From positions 487,727-527,247 of the forward strand of contig PS015054.1 of NCBI GenBank assembly GCA_048213135.1: a DNA stretch of 39,521 nucleotides, in the 5' to 3' direction. Source of the stretch: Reclinomonas americana ATCC 50394 (lineage: Eukaryota > Jakobida > Jakobea > Jakobida). Both the position numbers and the translations under genes were made by a program. The notes below the pieces were generated by a model. The model saw nothing but the letters and a program-made list of their open reading frames with translations, did not search any database and was not told the DNA's origin. Of the stretch, positions 1 through 10,400 are shown in pieces (the stretch's first letter is position 1; each line of letters starts with the position of its first letter).

Positions 1-3000
1 TACCTTGGCCGACAGGCCCCTCATGAACTCGCTGAGGTACTTGTTCAGCTGGGGCGCGGTGGGGAGTGAGCGACAAAGAAGAAGCTTTGAGAGGCAAAAC
101 AAGGCGGTGAAAACCAAATCACCTTGGTCGGATTCAACATCGGGAAGAGTTGCTCCGTCCTGTCACAACACACACAAAAATCAGCACACACACACTCGCT
201 TCGAGACCAAGTGGGGATTTGATGCAAACGCAACGGTCCGACACCCTCTGTCAGCTTCACCAGGTTGTCGTAGACTTGCGGATCCACCTGCACCTCGTTC
301 TCGTACTTGATCGAGTCCTTGCCGAGGAACGAGAAGAACACTTTCCGATCATCGCGCAGATCCACGTGCTCGATGCGAAGCGAGCAGCAGCCGACAGTGT
401 CGGCCTCCTCCTCCGTGTCCTTTTCGCCACCCACACGCTGTGCGGCAACGACACACAAGTGAGCAAGGAGGCTAACAAGGGAAAAAAACTTCCTTGCTCC
501 CTACACACGCACCAGTGCCAAGGTGTCGATAAAGTACAACGCCGTAGCCCTCTGCATGGTGAACGGATCGTCCGATCGGAGATCCTTGCGGTTCTTCTTG
601 CGGATGCGGTCGATGATGAGCGAGAGGCGGCGGGCCTTGTCGAACTTCTCCATGTCGGCCCACAACTTGAACGAGCTCTGCGCCGACAGGAAGACGTACT
701 TGGTGCCGTTGAAGAGCGGATCGCGCCAGGTGGCTGTCCAGGTGACGGCCTTGTTGTGCACAATGCCGCCCCACTTGTGACCGGCTGGCGGCTCCGGAAT
801 CTTGGCCTTCTTGCCAATGTTGATGGTGATGTCTTCGGGGAACACGCGACGCTTGAAGCAGCCCTTCTTGGGGTGCTCGCCACGGCCACGGAAGAGGCCC
901 GGCGGCTCGATGCGGTAGTTGCCGTTCTTCTCCTTGCGGCCGTCCACGTACACCCACTTGTACTTTTCCTCGGCGGCCTCCTTGGCCGCCTTCAGCGCCT
1001 TCTTCTCCTCCTTGGACATGCTGTCGCGCTTCTCTTTTTCTCGCACGTGCCAGTTCCAGATCGGGTCAAAGTTGACCCAGTCGAGCCGCTTGATCGTCTT
1101 GCCCTCCTCCGTCTTCTTGAGCAGCGGCTTCCAGTCGTTCCAAAAGTTCTCGCGGAACTTGGCGTCGTTGTAGTGCGGCAGCAGTCGGAGCACCGCAAAG
1201 TACGTGCCCCACTCCTCCTGCTCGGGCGACAGGTGCACGTCAACCTGCTCGCTCGGCTTCTTCGGATCGCCGTACTTGAGCGGAATACCGTGTGGCTGGT
1301 ACTCTGGCGGGAACAGCACGCCATTGTGTTCGAGCGTCTCCCACTTCTGACCGGCCTTCTTCGGCTTCTTCTCCCAGTACTTCTCCGTGATCACCGGCGT
1401 CACGCCCTCCTCCTTCTTCGCCGCCGCGCCCTTCTTCTTGCCGGTGCCGCCTTCGTCGTCACCGTCGTCGTCATTCCTCTTGGCGCCCCTCTTGCCACTC
1501 TTTTTGCCATTCGCCGCCGCTGCGCCAGTGGCGTCGGTGGCGGCCGTCGGCGACCCACTCTTCCTCGGCATGATCGGCTGATCTTCGTCATCCTCTGACG
1601 AAGACGAAGCCTTCGACCTGCCATTGGCCTTGCCCTTCTTGCCGGCGGGCGCCGCGCGCTTGCCGACCTTGCCGGCCTTGCGCGAAATCGGCTCATCCTC
1701 CGAATCATTGTTGTTGTCGTCGTCGTCGTCGTCATCGCTGCTCTCCGCCTTCACGCCCCTCTTGCCCCTCTTTGCCTTCTTCTTCTCCTGCTTCAGCTGG
1801 CTCAGCGGCACATCCGAATCCGACTCCGCCTCCTCCTCGTAGTCCTCATCGTCCGCCGAATCCGACGACTCCACCATACGCGCCGGCTTCTTCACCACCG
1901 GCTTCGTCTTCTTCTTCGCGATCGGCTCATCGTCGGAGTCGTCCTCGTCGCTCGACTCCATCACCGCCTGCTTCTCGCGCTTCACCTGCGCCACCGTCTT
2001 CTTCCCCGCCGCCGGCTTCGGCTTCGGCTTCGGCGCAATCGGCGCATCATCGCTGTCCTCATCATCGTCGACCTTCATCTTCTTGACAGCAGCAGCAGGT
2101 GGCTTCTTCATCAGCGCCGCCAGAGGCACGTCATCGTCACTGTCTGACGATGACGACGACGACGACGAGGCATCATCGTCGACCACTGCGCGCACCGCTG
2201 ACACTGGCGACTTGACTCCATTAGGCGTGGACGGCTTGGCGCGCTTCATCAGCGGCGCATCCTCATCACTGCTGCTGTTGTTACGCTCCTGCGCGCCACA
2301 CACGTTGTGTAAGCACTGCACGCTCAACTGGTCAAGAGACAACTCACGCGCACACANNNNNNNNNNNNNNNNNNNNNNNNNNNNNNNNNNNNNNNNNNNN
2401 NNNNNNNNNNNNNNNNNNNNNNNNNNNNNNNNNNNNNNNNNNNNNNNNNNNNNNNNNNNNNNNNNNNNNNNNNNNNNNNNNNNNNNNNNNNNNNNNNNNN
2501 NNNNNNNNNNNNNNNNNNNNNNNNNNNNNNNNNNNNNNNNNNNNNNNNNNNNNNNNNNNNNNNNNNNNNNNNNNNNNNNNNNNNNNNNNNNNNNNNNNNN
2601 NNNNNNNNNNNNNNNNNNNNNNNNNNNNNNNNNNNNNNNNNNNNNNNNNNNNNNNNNNNNNNNNNNNNNNNNNNNNNNNNNNNNNNNNNNNNNNNNNNNN
2701 NNNNNNNNNNNNNNNNNNNNNNNNNNNNNNNNNNNNNNNNNNNNNNNNNNNNNNNNNNNNNNNNNNNNNNNNNNNNNNNNNNNNNNNNNNNNNNNNNNNN
2801 NNNNNNNNNNNNNNNNNNNNNNNNNNNNNNNNNNNNNNNNNNNNNNNNNNNNNNNNNNNNNNNNNNNNNNNNNNNNNNNNNNNNNNNNNNNNNNNNNNNN
2901 NNNNNNNNNNNNNNNNNNNNNNNNNNNNNNNNNNNNNNNNNNNNNNNNNNNNNNNNNNNNNNNNNNNNNNNNNNNNNNNNNNNNNNNNNNNNNNNNNNNN

Positions 3001-3439
3001 NNNNNNNNNNNNNNNNNNNNNNNNNNNNNNNNNNNNNNNNNNNNNNNNNNNNNNNNNNNNNNNNNNNNNGAGGAAAAATCTGGAAATGTCGCACACACTC
3101 TTCCTGTCTTACACGCACAGCGGCGTGCTTCTCCTCTCTGTCTATGTGGGTGTACGTGTGGGTCACACACTTGCACATCGTGCATGTGAGTGGGCATTTG
3201 TGAGCGTGAGTCTGGACTCGTGTTTATCCGCAATACAACACACACTCTTCTCTCTCTCACACACACACACTTCTGCTCACTCACCGCGTACACTTTCTCA
3301 CACACAGAGACACACACAATACACTGACCCACAAAAGTGCAAAAATACTCACAAATCACGGCACATTCTCTTCCTCTCTTCCTCTCTCTCTTCCTTCCGC
3401 ACACACATGTGCTCACTTACCTCCAATCACCGCCGGCAT
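1..3439 (-). CDS. TOP1: DNA topoisomerase I (type IB), N-terminal and core part; 3' end outside window
   Basis: Nuclear enzyme that relaxes supercoils by nicking one strand. Modelled exons: 3439-3421 (ATG, then a GTAAGT donor), at least one exon lost in the gap 2357-3069, 2288-513, 437 to about 243, about 152-123, and 48 to the edge. The large exon holds an acidic Ser/Asp/Lys-rich N-terminal region, then the core ([48 protein letters not shown]). The next exon gives RVGGEKD and FLGKDSIKY, which place the catalytic Arg and Lys (Arg488 and Lys532 in human). The other active-site residues, including the Tyr, lie past the left edge. The splice site at about 243/152 is weak and uncertain. The first exon is inferred from an ATG with a consensus donor and no long frame. 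Divergent partner: the gene at 3837. Confidence 0.93.
2357..3069. other. Assembly gap (713 N) inside TOP1
   Basis: A run of N. Exon 1 of TOP1 ends in phase 1 while the exon starting at 2288 needs phase 0, so at least one coding exon should lie here. The flank at 3070-3420 is CA/CT-rich and looks intronic. Confidence 0.99.
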
Positions 3440-3492
3440 CCTTGCGGCTTTGTATGTGTGTATGTGTGTGTTTGAGAGCGGGACAGTCGCCA

Positions 3493-3500
3493 TGACGTCA
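3493..3500. promoter_or_regulatory. CRE-type palindrome TGACGTCA between divergent genes
   Basis: A perfect 8-bp palindrome 54 bp upstream of the inferred TOP1 ATG (3439, minus) and about 340 bp upstream of the ATG at 3837 (plus). CREB/ATF bZIP proteins bind this site in animals and fungi. The spacing favours TOP1, but function here is inferred. Confidence 0.4.
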
Positions 3501-3769
3501 CTCGTGACAAATACGCATCTGTCCCACTCCGACGGTTAAATTTCCGGTTGCGCTCACACTTGTCTCCCCATTCTTCTCTCTCTCCCACCCTCCCTCTCTC
3601 TCTCACACACACACACGCGATCATGAGAGTCGCCTCTCTCTATCTATCTCTCCCTTCCTTTCTTTTTTTCGTCGGCTGAGTTGACTGTGCAAGTTGCGGT
3701 TTTCGTTTATGCGTCGTTTTTCCTGGCCACCGAGTTTTTTGTAAGGCAGTGACGAGCACAGACAACCCG

Positions 3770-3776
3770 TATAAGG
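3770..3776 (+). promoter_or_regulatory. TATA-like element
   Basis: TATAAGG lies about 60 bp upstream of the ATG at 3837. A TATA-box role is possible, but no transcription start is visible to confirm it. Confidence 0.25.
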
Positions 3777-3836
3777 TCCGCGTGCACTCCTTATTGCCTC
3801 CGTCCCACATCATCGATCGCTCACTCCACTGCACAG

Positions 3837-6800
3837 ATGTCCTCGCGCCCGTCTCTGCGTCGTACCTTCTCCGACATGCAAGAGCTGGACGCGTTCACCG
3901 CCGACTTGTTCCAGCAGAGCAGCGTCGTTGCCGCACCAAGCAAGCAGCCGTCACTGATGATGATGAGCTCGCGATTCTCGCCGATTGGTGGCGGACGCTC
4001 GGCGCCTGGATCGCCGACGTCGAGCTTTATGCGTCACCCACAACAGCAGCAGCAGCAGCAGCAGCATCAGTGGTCGACATTGCTCGGCAGCAGTCGTCCG
4101 GGATCGGCGGCTTCGTCGCCCTGTATGCCGCACTTTGGATTGATTTCGCGCTCCTCCAGTCCGGTATTGAAGCACGACGAGGAGCACAGTGCGATGATGG
4201 ATCAGTTGCTGTTGCATCACCATCACCACCCGATGCTGCTGCAGCAGCAACCACAGCAGCAGCAGCAGCATCAGACGTTGTTGCCGCCACCTCCGGCGGC
4301 ACCACCGGCCAAGGCCGAGACGGCGGACAGCATGGTGTGCACGATCAGCGGGCCGTCGACCAGCGTGCACTCGCCGCATCACCACCAGCATCAGTATCAG
4401 CACTATCAGATGCCGCAGCAGCAGCAGCAGCAGTTCCAGCAGCCGCAGCGACCGTCGGCACCGCCGAGCCCGCAGCACATGCCGTTTATGATGCCGGCGA
4501 CGCCCGTGGCGCAGGTCACGACGACGATTATGAGTGGCCAGGCACCGTCGCGGCCAGTGGCCTCGCGTGCGCTGAGCAAGTCGCCGCCGACGCCGCTGCG
4601 TTTGCCCGGACGTGATGGCATGACTGCGCCGTCGTCGCAGTCGGCGTCAGCGGCCGTGTCGCCGGTGCCGTCGTCACCACCGGTGCCTTCCATGTCTTCG
4701 TCGACAGCGACGACGACGACCACCGTCGCCACTGCGCCGGCACCCACCATGTTGCCGCCGCCGTTCCAGCATGCGCACATGCAGGCCGAGTATGGTGCCG
4801 AGCAGCAGCAACCCTACGCGACCATGTACGGCTACCCGGCGTACTTTTCACAAATGATGCCGCCGCCACCGCCGCCACCACCGTTCATGCCGAGCTCGCA
4901 AGCGGTGTGTAATGCAGTGCCCACTGCGCTTTTTAAATCCTGTGTGCTTGACTACTCACTTTTTCCCTTGCGTCTCTACAGAACTCACCGCCGCCGCCAC
5001 CGCCGCCGCCGCCGCCAATGACCATNNNNNNNNNNNNNNNNNNNNNNNNNNNNNNNNNNNNNNNNNNNNNNNNNNNNNNNNNNNNNNNNNNNNNNNNNNN
5101 NNNNNNNNNNNNNNNNNNNNNNNNNNNNNNNNNNNNNNNNNNNNNNNNNNNNNNNNNNNNNNNNNNNNNNNNNNNNNNNNNNNNNNNNNNNNNNNNNNNN
5201 NNNNNNNNNNNNNNNNNNNNNNNNNNNNNNNNNNNNNNNNNNNNNNNNNNNNNNNNNNNNNNNNNNNNNNNNNNNNNNNNNNNNNNNNNNNNNNNNNNNN
5301 NNNNNNNNNNNNNNNNNNNNNNNNNNNNNNNNNNNNNNNNNNNNNNNNNNNNNNNNNNNNNNNNNNNNNNNNNNNNNNNNNNNNNNNNNNNNNNNNNNNN
5401 NNNNNNNNNNNNNNNNNNNNNNNNNNNNNNNNNNNNNNNNNNNNNNNNNNNNNNNNNNNNNNNNNNNNNNNNNNNNNNNNNNNNNNNNNNNNNNNNNNNN
5501 NNNNNNNNNNNNNNNNNNNNNNNNNNNNNNNNNNNNNNNNNNNNNNNNNNNNNNNNNNNNNNNNNNNNNNNNNNNNNNNNNNNNNNNNNNNNNNNNNNNN
5601 NNNNNNNNNNNNNNNNNNNNNNNNNNNNNNNNNNNNNNNNNNNNNNNNNNNNNNNNNNNNNNNNNNNNNNNNNNNNNNNNNNNNNNNNNNNNNNNNNNNN
5701 NNNNNNNNNNNNNNNNNNNNNNNNNNNNNNNNNNNNNNNNNNNNNNNNNNNNNNNNNNNNNNNNNNNNNNNNNNNNNNNNNNNNNNNNNNNNNNNNNNNN
5801 NNNNNNNNNNNNNNNNNNNNNNNNNNNNNNNGTCGGGCATGCCAACGGCCGCGTACTATGGCATTCCGCCGCCACCGCAGTTCCACTATGCGCCGCTGTC
5901 GGGCGACAACGGCATGCCTGTCGCGACGCAGCAGCAGCAGCAGCAGCCGACCAAGGGCAAGCGTCGCCCGCCACCGTCGCACAGTGGTGCACAGGTGCCC
6001 TTGGCCACTGTGCCGCAGGTCGCCGACAGCCTGCCGCCGGTTGCGCCCTCTGGCGGTGCTCCGTGCCACGTGTCGTACAAGACGAAGCGCATGGGCGGCT
6101 GGGCGGCCATGCCGCGCGAGCTGTCCGCCGCTCACACCCACTGCATCAAGCTGACGTGTGCGCTGTCGGAGGCGGGCACACCGGTGCCGAGCCAGATCAA
6201 GTTCCGCATGCACATTCTCAACTGCGTCGAGGAGGTGGACGAGGTCGTCAACGTGCTCGACTCCACCAACCCCCTCCGCGGCTACACCGAGTCGCTGGTG
6301 GTGACGGCCGACGATTCGGAGATTATGGATGTGGAGCTCAACGACGACGTGGTGTCGGTCATCACCAAGTTCAAGCTGAAGAAGGTGCCGCGCAGCCGGT
6401 GCCCGCAGCTCCGCTTTGCCTTCATCTTGACGGACCAGAGCACCAACTTCTTTGTGTGCATGCTGACGGCGTCGTTCAAGTTCTTCCAACGCACCACTGG
6501 CGGCACCGNNNNNNNNNNNNNNNNNNNNNNNNNNNNNNNNNNNNNNNNNNNNNNNNNNNNNNNNNNNNNNNNNNNNNNNNNNNNNNNNNNNNNNNNNNNN
6601 NNNNNNNNNNNNNNNNNNNNNNNNNNNNNNNNNNNNNNNNNNNNNNNNNNNNNNNNNNNNNNNNNNNNNNNNNNNNNNNNNNNNNNNNNNNNNNNNNNNN
6701 NNNNNNNNNNNNNNNNNNNNNNNNNNNNNNNNNNNNNNNNNNNNNNNNNNNNNNNNNNNNNNNNNNNNNNNNNNNNNNNNNNNNNNNNNNNNNNNNNNNN

Positions 6801-7030
6801 NNNNNNNNNNNNNNNNNNNNNNNAAAAGGTGTACGAGCGCACTGGTGCGCATGCTCGTGGCGACAATGGCGAGCCGCCGCGGAAGCGCCAACGCTCCACG
6901 TCGCGCTCCAACTCGGCAGCCTCCTCCCCGACACAGGAGTACGAGGAGGCCTACGAGACGCAATCAGCAGCGCCGCCGCCACCACCACCGCCACCACCGC
7001 AGCAGCTGCAGCAGCAGCACCATCATCACA

Positions 7031-7065
<35 letters not shown>

Positions 7066-7179
7066 CAGCAAATGTTCCACCCGCATCACGGCTGGCAGCA
7101 ATACGAGCACATGGCACCGGCGTCGCTGCCGCCGCCACCACCACCGCCGCCGCTGGCGACGGATGCCTTCTTCTACTAA
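3837..7179 (+). CDS. Q/P-rich putative nuclear regulator with an unidentified conserved-looking domain (two internal gaps)
   Basis: Exon 1 is 3837-4904 (356 codons), intron 4905-4981, then exon 2 from 4982 into the gap at 5026. Coding resumes at 5832-6508 and again from 6824 to the stop at 7177-7179. The N-terminus is Ser/Pro/Gln/His-rich with polyQ, polyH and polyP runs. From about 6060 comes a non-repetitive segment of roughly 150 residues, rich in alternating hydrophobic residues (FRMHILNCVEEVDEVV, LRGYTESLVV, CPQLRFAFILTD, FKFFQRTT). It reads like a beta-rich domain, but I cannot name the family. After the third gap, PPRKRQR resembles a nuclear localisation signal, followed by polyP/polyQ and a C-terminal DAFFY. 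The overall design suits a transcription or chromatin regulator; this is inference. Gap lengths make the frame across gaps unverifiable. Confidence 0.75.
5026..5831. other. Assembly gap (806 N) in the Q/P-rich gene
   Basis: A run of N just after a polyproline (CCG/CCA) stretch. Low-complexity repeats probably caused the break. Coding is open on both sides. Confidence 0.99.
6509..6823. other. Assembly gap (315 N) in the Q/P-rich gene
   Basis: A run of N that cuts off the end of the unidentified conserved-looking domain. Coding resumes at 6824 with KVYERTGAHARG. Confidence 0.99.
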
Positions 7180-7419
7180 ATAATAGATAGTTCAGGTGGT
7201 GACAGAGCAATCAATCTGTCACCTCTTTTTTTTTTCCTCTCCCTCCATAGTTGTACCAGTAGCTGTTTGCGTGTAATGCCTCCCCCCACTTTTCTCCTTC
7301 TACAAAGAAGGATAGACAATATAGTGAATCCAACCTAGAATCAATGATAATCAACGAGTGCATTTGTGGAAGCTTCGTTTCTTGTGTATTTCATGGCCAT
7401 GGATTCCTTCCCATCCGCC
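7180..7419. other. Convergent 3' intergenic region
   Basis: 240 bp between the stop at 7179 (plus) and the remodeller stop at 7420 (minus). It holds a T-run near 7227 and AT-richer sequence than its surroundings, as expected for two 3' ends. No further gene is seen. Confidence 0.6.
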
Positions 7420-10400
7420 TCATCTCTTCGAGCGCTTCCGCGGTGGTGCATCCTCGTCTTCCTCTTCCACGCGACTGCCGCTATCGTCATCGTCGAGGAG
7501 GCTCTCGTCGTCGTCGTCGGCTGCATCCTCCTCGTCTTCTTCTTCTTCGAAGCGGCGCCGCTTGTTGCCGGCGAGACGCGGTGCAGTTGCTCTTTCCGCT
7601 TCCTCTTCTGCATCGTGCAGGAAGTCGTCATCGTCGTCGTCGTCGTCGTCCTCGTCGGCACTCGGCTGCGGCTGAGACGACGGAGCTGGCTTGCGCGGTC
7701 GCGGCGCGGCACGGGGAGCGGGTCGCTTCTTGATCTTCTTGCGCTTCGTGCGCTCTTCCTGGCTCCATGCGTCGTCACTGCTCTCGTCCTCCTCCTCCTC
7801 CTTGCCACCGACCTCCTCCTCGTCGTCGGTCTTGACCAGGTCCGACAGATCGCTGTCGTCGTCGTCGTCGTCATCGTCGTCGTCGTCCTCATCATTGTCA
7901 CTTCCACCATCGCCGTCCTCCATGGCAGCGGCCGACTGCGGCACCTTGCGAAGCACGAGTTTGTTGCCGCCACCGGCCACCGGATTCTTGCGTGGTCGCC
8001 CTCGTTTGCGCTTCTCGGTCGACTCGACGGCTTCGGCCTTGGCCTGCCGTTTCGCTTGCGTCATGGCTCGCCGCTGTCGTCGTGAGCCGGGAGCAGCCGG
8101 TGCCAGTGCCTCGTCCTCCGCTTCTTCTCCTCTCTCCACCTCAGGCTCGGGAGCCACTGCCGACACTGTCTCCGCCGCCGCCATCGCCGCCGACTCGGCA
8201 CCAGCGTCCGCAGTCGACGCCCCCTCGCTTTCGCCAGCTTTGACGGTGGGGGTGCCGCGCGGGCGACCACGAGTGCGCCGCGGTTCGTCAGCAAGTGCAC
8301 TGGGCTGTGCGTGTGTGTGCGTATGTGAGTGGCAGCATGAGCGGCGCGACTGTCAACAAAATAGGACATGGAAGTGACGAACCGGCAACGGCAGGGGCTC
8401 GAGACCGTGCTTGGCACGAATCTTGTTGATGAGCTTGGCCTTGGTGCGCTCGGGATCGGCCGAATTGTAGATCTGCAAGTGGCGTGCTTCAGCGTGTGTA
8501 TCACTCACCCGCGGGACACCGACGAAAAAACAAAACGCACCCGATCCCACTGCGCATCGGTCAACTGGTCCGAGTACATCACCGTGTCGCGGACGCGTTT
8601 GCCACGACCCAAATCCTGCAGCTTCGGCTTCAGCTCCTCCGCAATGGTGGTCTCGGCATGGCGAATCCAGTCTGGCAACTCCCAGTCTTGCATCAGCCTG
8701 TCCACGAAACAAATGAGGACACCGAAAAAACATGCATGCATTGAGGGCGTGCCATCTTGCCGTACCTCGGAGCGCCACCTTCGGGGACACCACGACCCAT
8801 GTCCACCCACGTGCGCAACCGCAGCTCGTCGAGTTCCTTGTCAAGCTGTGCGGCATTCACAGAAGGTGAGAAGCCACAATCGAAAGGACACACAGACATG
8901 CAGCAGATTGACCTTGGCAAACAGGATTTCCTCGTCGTCGTTGCGAGCCAACATCTCGTTCAGCTCGTCGTCGTCCAGCAACCGCTGGTCGTTCTCTGTC
9001 GTGTTCTCGTTGGAAAAGATGGCACGCTGCACGGGAGGAAATGAGTATATTTGTGAGGAACGGAGGTGCGTAGTTATTGGTACGCACCAGCAGGTCCTTG
9101 CGCTCCGAGTCGGCCGACTGTTGATTGAACTTGCCGGCCTTGATGACCTTGGCCTCGGCTTGCCGCTTCGTCGTGGCCTGCTGGAGCACGCGTTCCTCAA
9201 ACACCGTGTTGGTGATGAACGTAAAGACGCGCACTTCGCGAGTCTGGCCGATGCGATGAGCTCGCGCCTACACGCCACGTGGTGAGAGCACAATCCACAT
9301 TTGCAAACGAACAGAAGACGCTCACCTGCGCCTGCAGATCCTGCTGCGGATTCCAGTCCGAGTCGAACAGAATGACCGTGTCGGCAGTCTGCAGATTGAG
9401 GCCGAGGCCACCGGCGCGGGTGGAGAGGAGGAAGATGAAAATGTCCGAGTCCGGTGCATTAAAGGCCGCCATGATCGACGGCCGGTCTTCGCTCTTGGTG
9501 GTGCCGTCGAGGCGGCAGAACGTGTAGCCGCGGTACTCGCAAAACTCCTCCAGCAAATCGAGCACTTGCGTCATTTGGCTAAAGAGCAGAATCTACACAC
9601 AGCACCAAGTGTGAGTACGCGACTGGCAGGTGAAGAGTGGACAACACCCTCCCACGAAACTCGATGTTTGGTGCGCGCATACTTGTAGCAGATGCGGTCC
9701 AACAACTCAAACTTGCCCGAGGAACGAATGAGGTCCTCCACGCACAGGTCGAGATCCTCCTCCACGTGCAACAGAGGGTGGTTGCAGACCTGCGGAAATT
9801 GATGAGCAAGGCACCGCACGGGAGATGGGGAGAATGAACACAGGCAAGGAAAGAAGACCTTGCGCAGTTGCATCATGCGATTGTTGAGTGCCTTGCTCTT
9901 CTTGCCTGTGTTCTCCGAGTTGGTGATGACGCGGCCGGCCTCGGTGATCTGCTTGTACAGAATCTGCTGGAGTGCCGACATGTCGCAACGCAAAATGATC
10001 TCCACTTTTTCGGGCAGCTGGCCGAGCACCTGTGGAAGGGGAGTGAGGAAAGTGAGACGACGCGGAAAGAGGCCAACTTTATGCACGCCGGGAGCGTACC
10101 TCATGCTTTTCACGTCGCAGGATAAAGGGACGCAGCACCGAATGCAGTTGCCACACCAGAGCCTCTTCGACTTCTGGATCTGTCTCCACCTGCGCGAAAC
10201 ACCTTAGACCGGATCGACAACTTGCGCCCCCCATTCTTGCCAAGCTCAAACCTTCTCGCCAAACAACGGCGACTGGAACCACTCCTCAAACTCGGTGGCA
10301 TTCTCGAAAATGTCGGGCAGGCAGAAATGCAACAGTGCCCACAGCTCGTTGAGGTTGTTTTGTAGCGGGGTGCCGGTGAGCAGAATGCGGTGCGAGGCAC

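Noticed and set aside
150-1598. A 482-aa plus-strand frame opposite TOP1
   Set aside because: It is antisense to the clearly homologous TOP1 exon and arises from its GC-rich codon pattern. Its translation is Leu/Arg/Val-biased with no domain.
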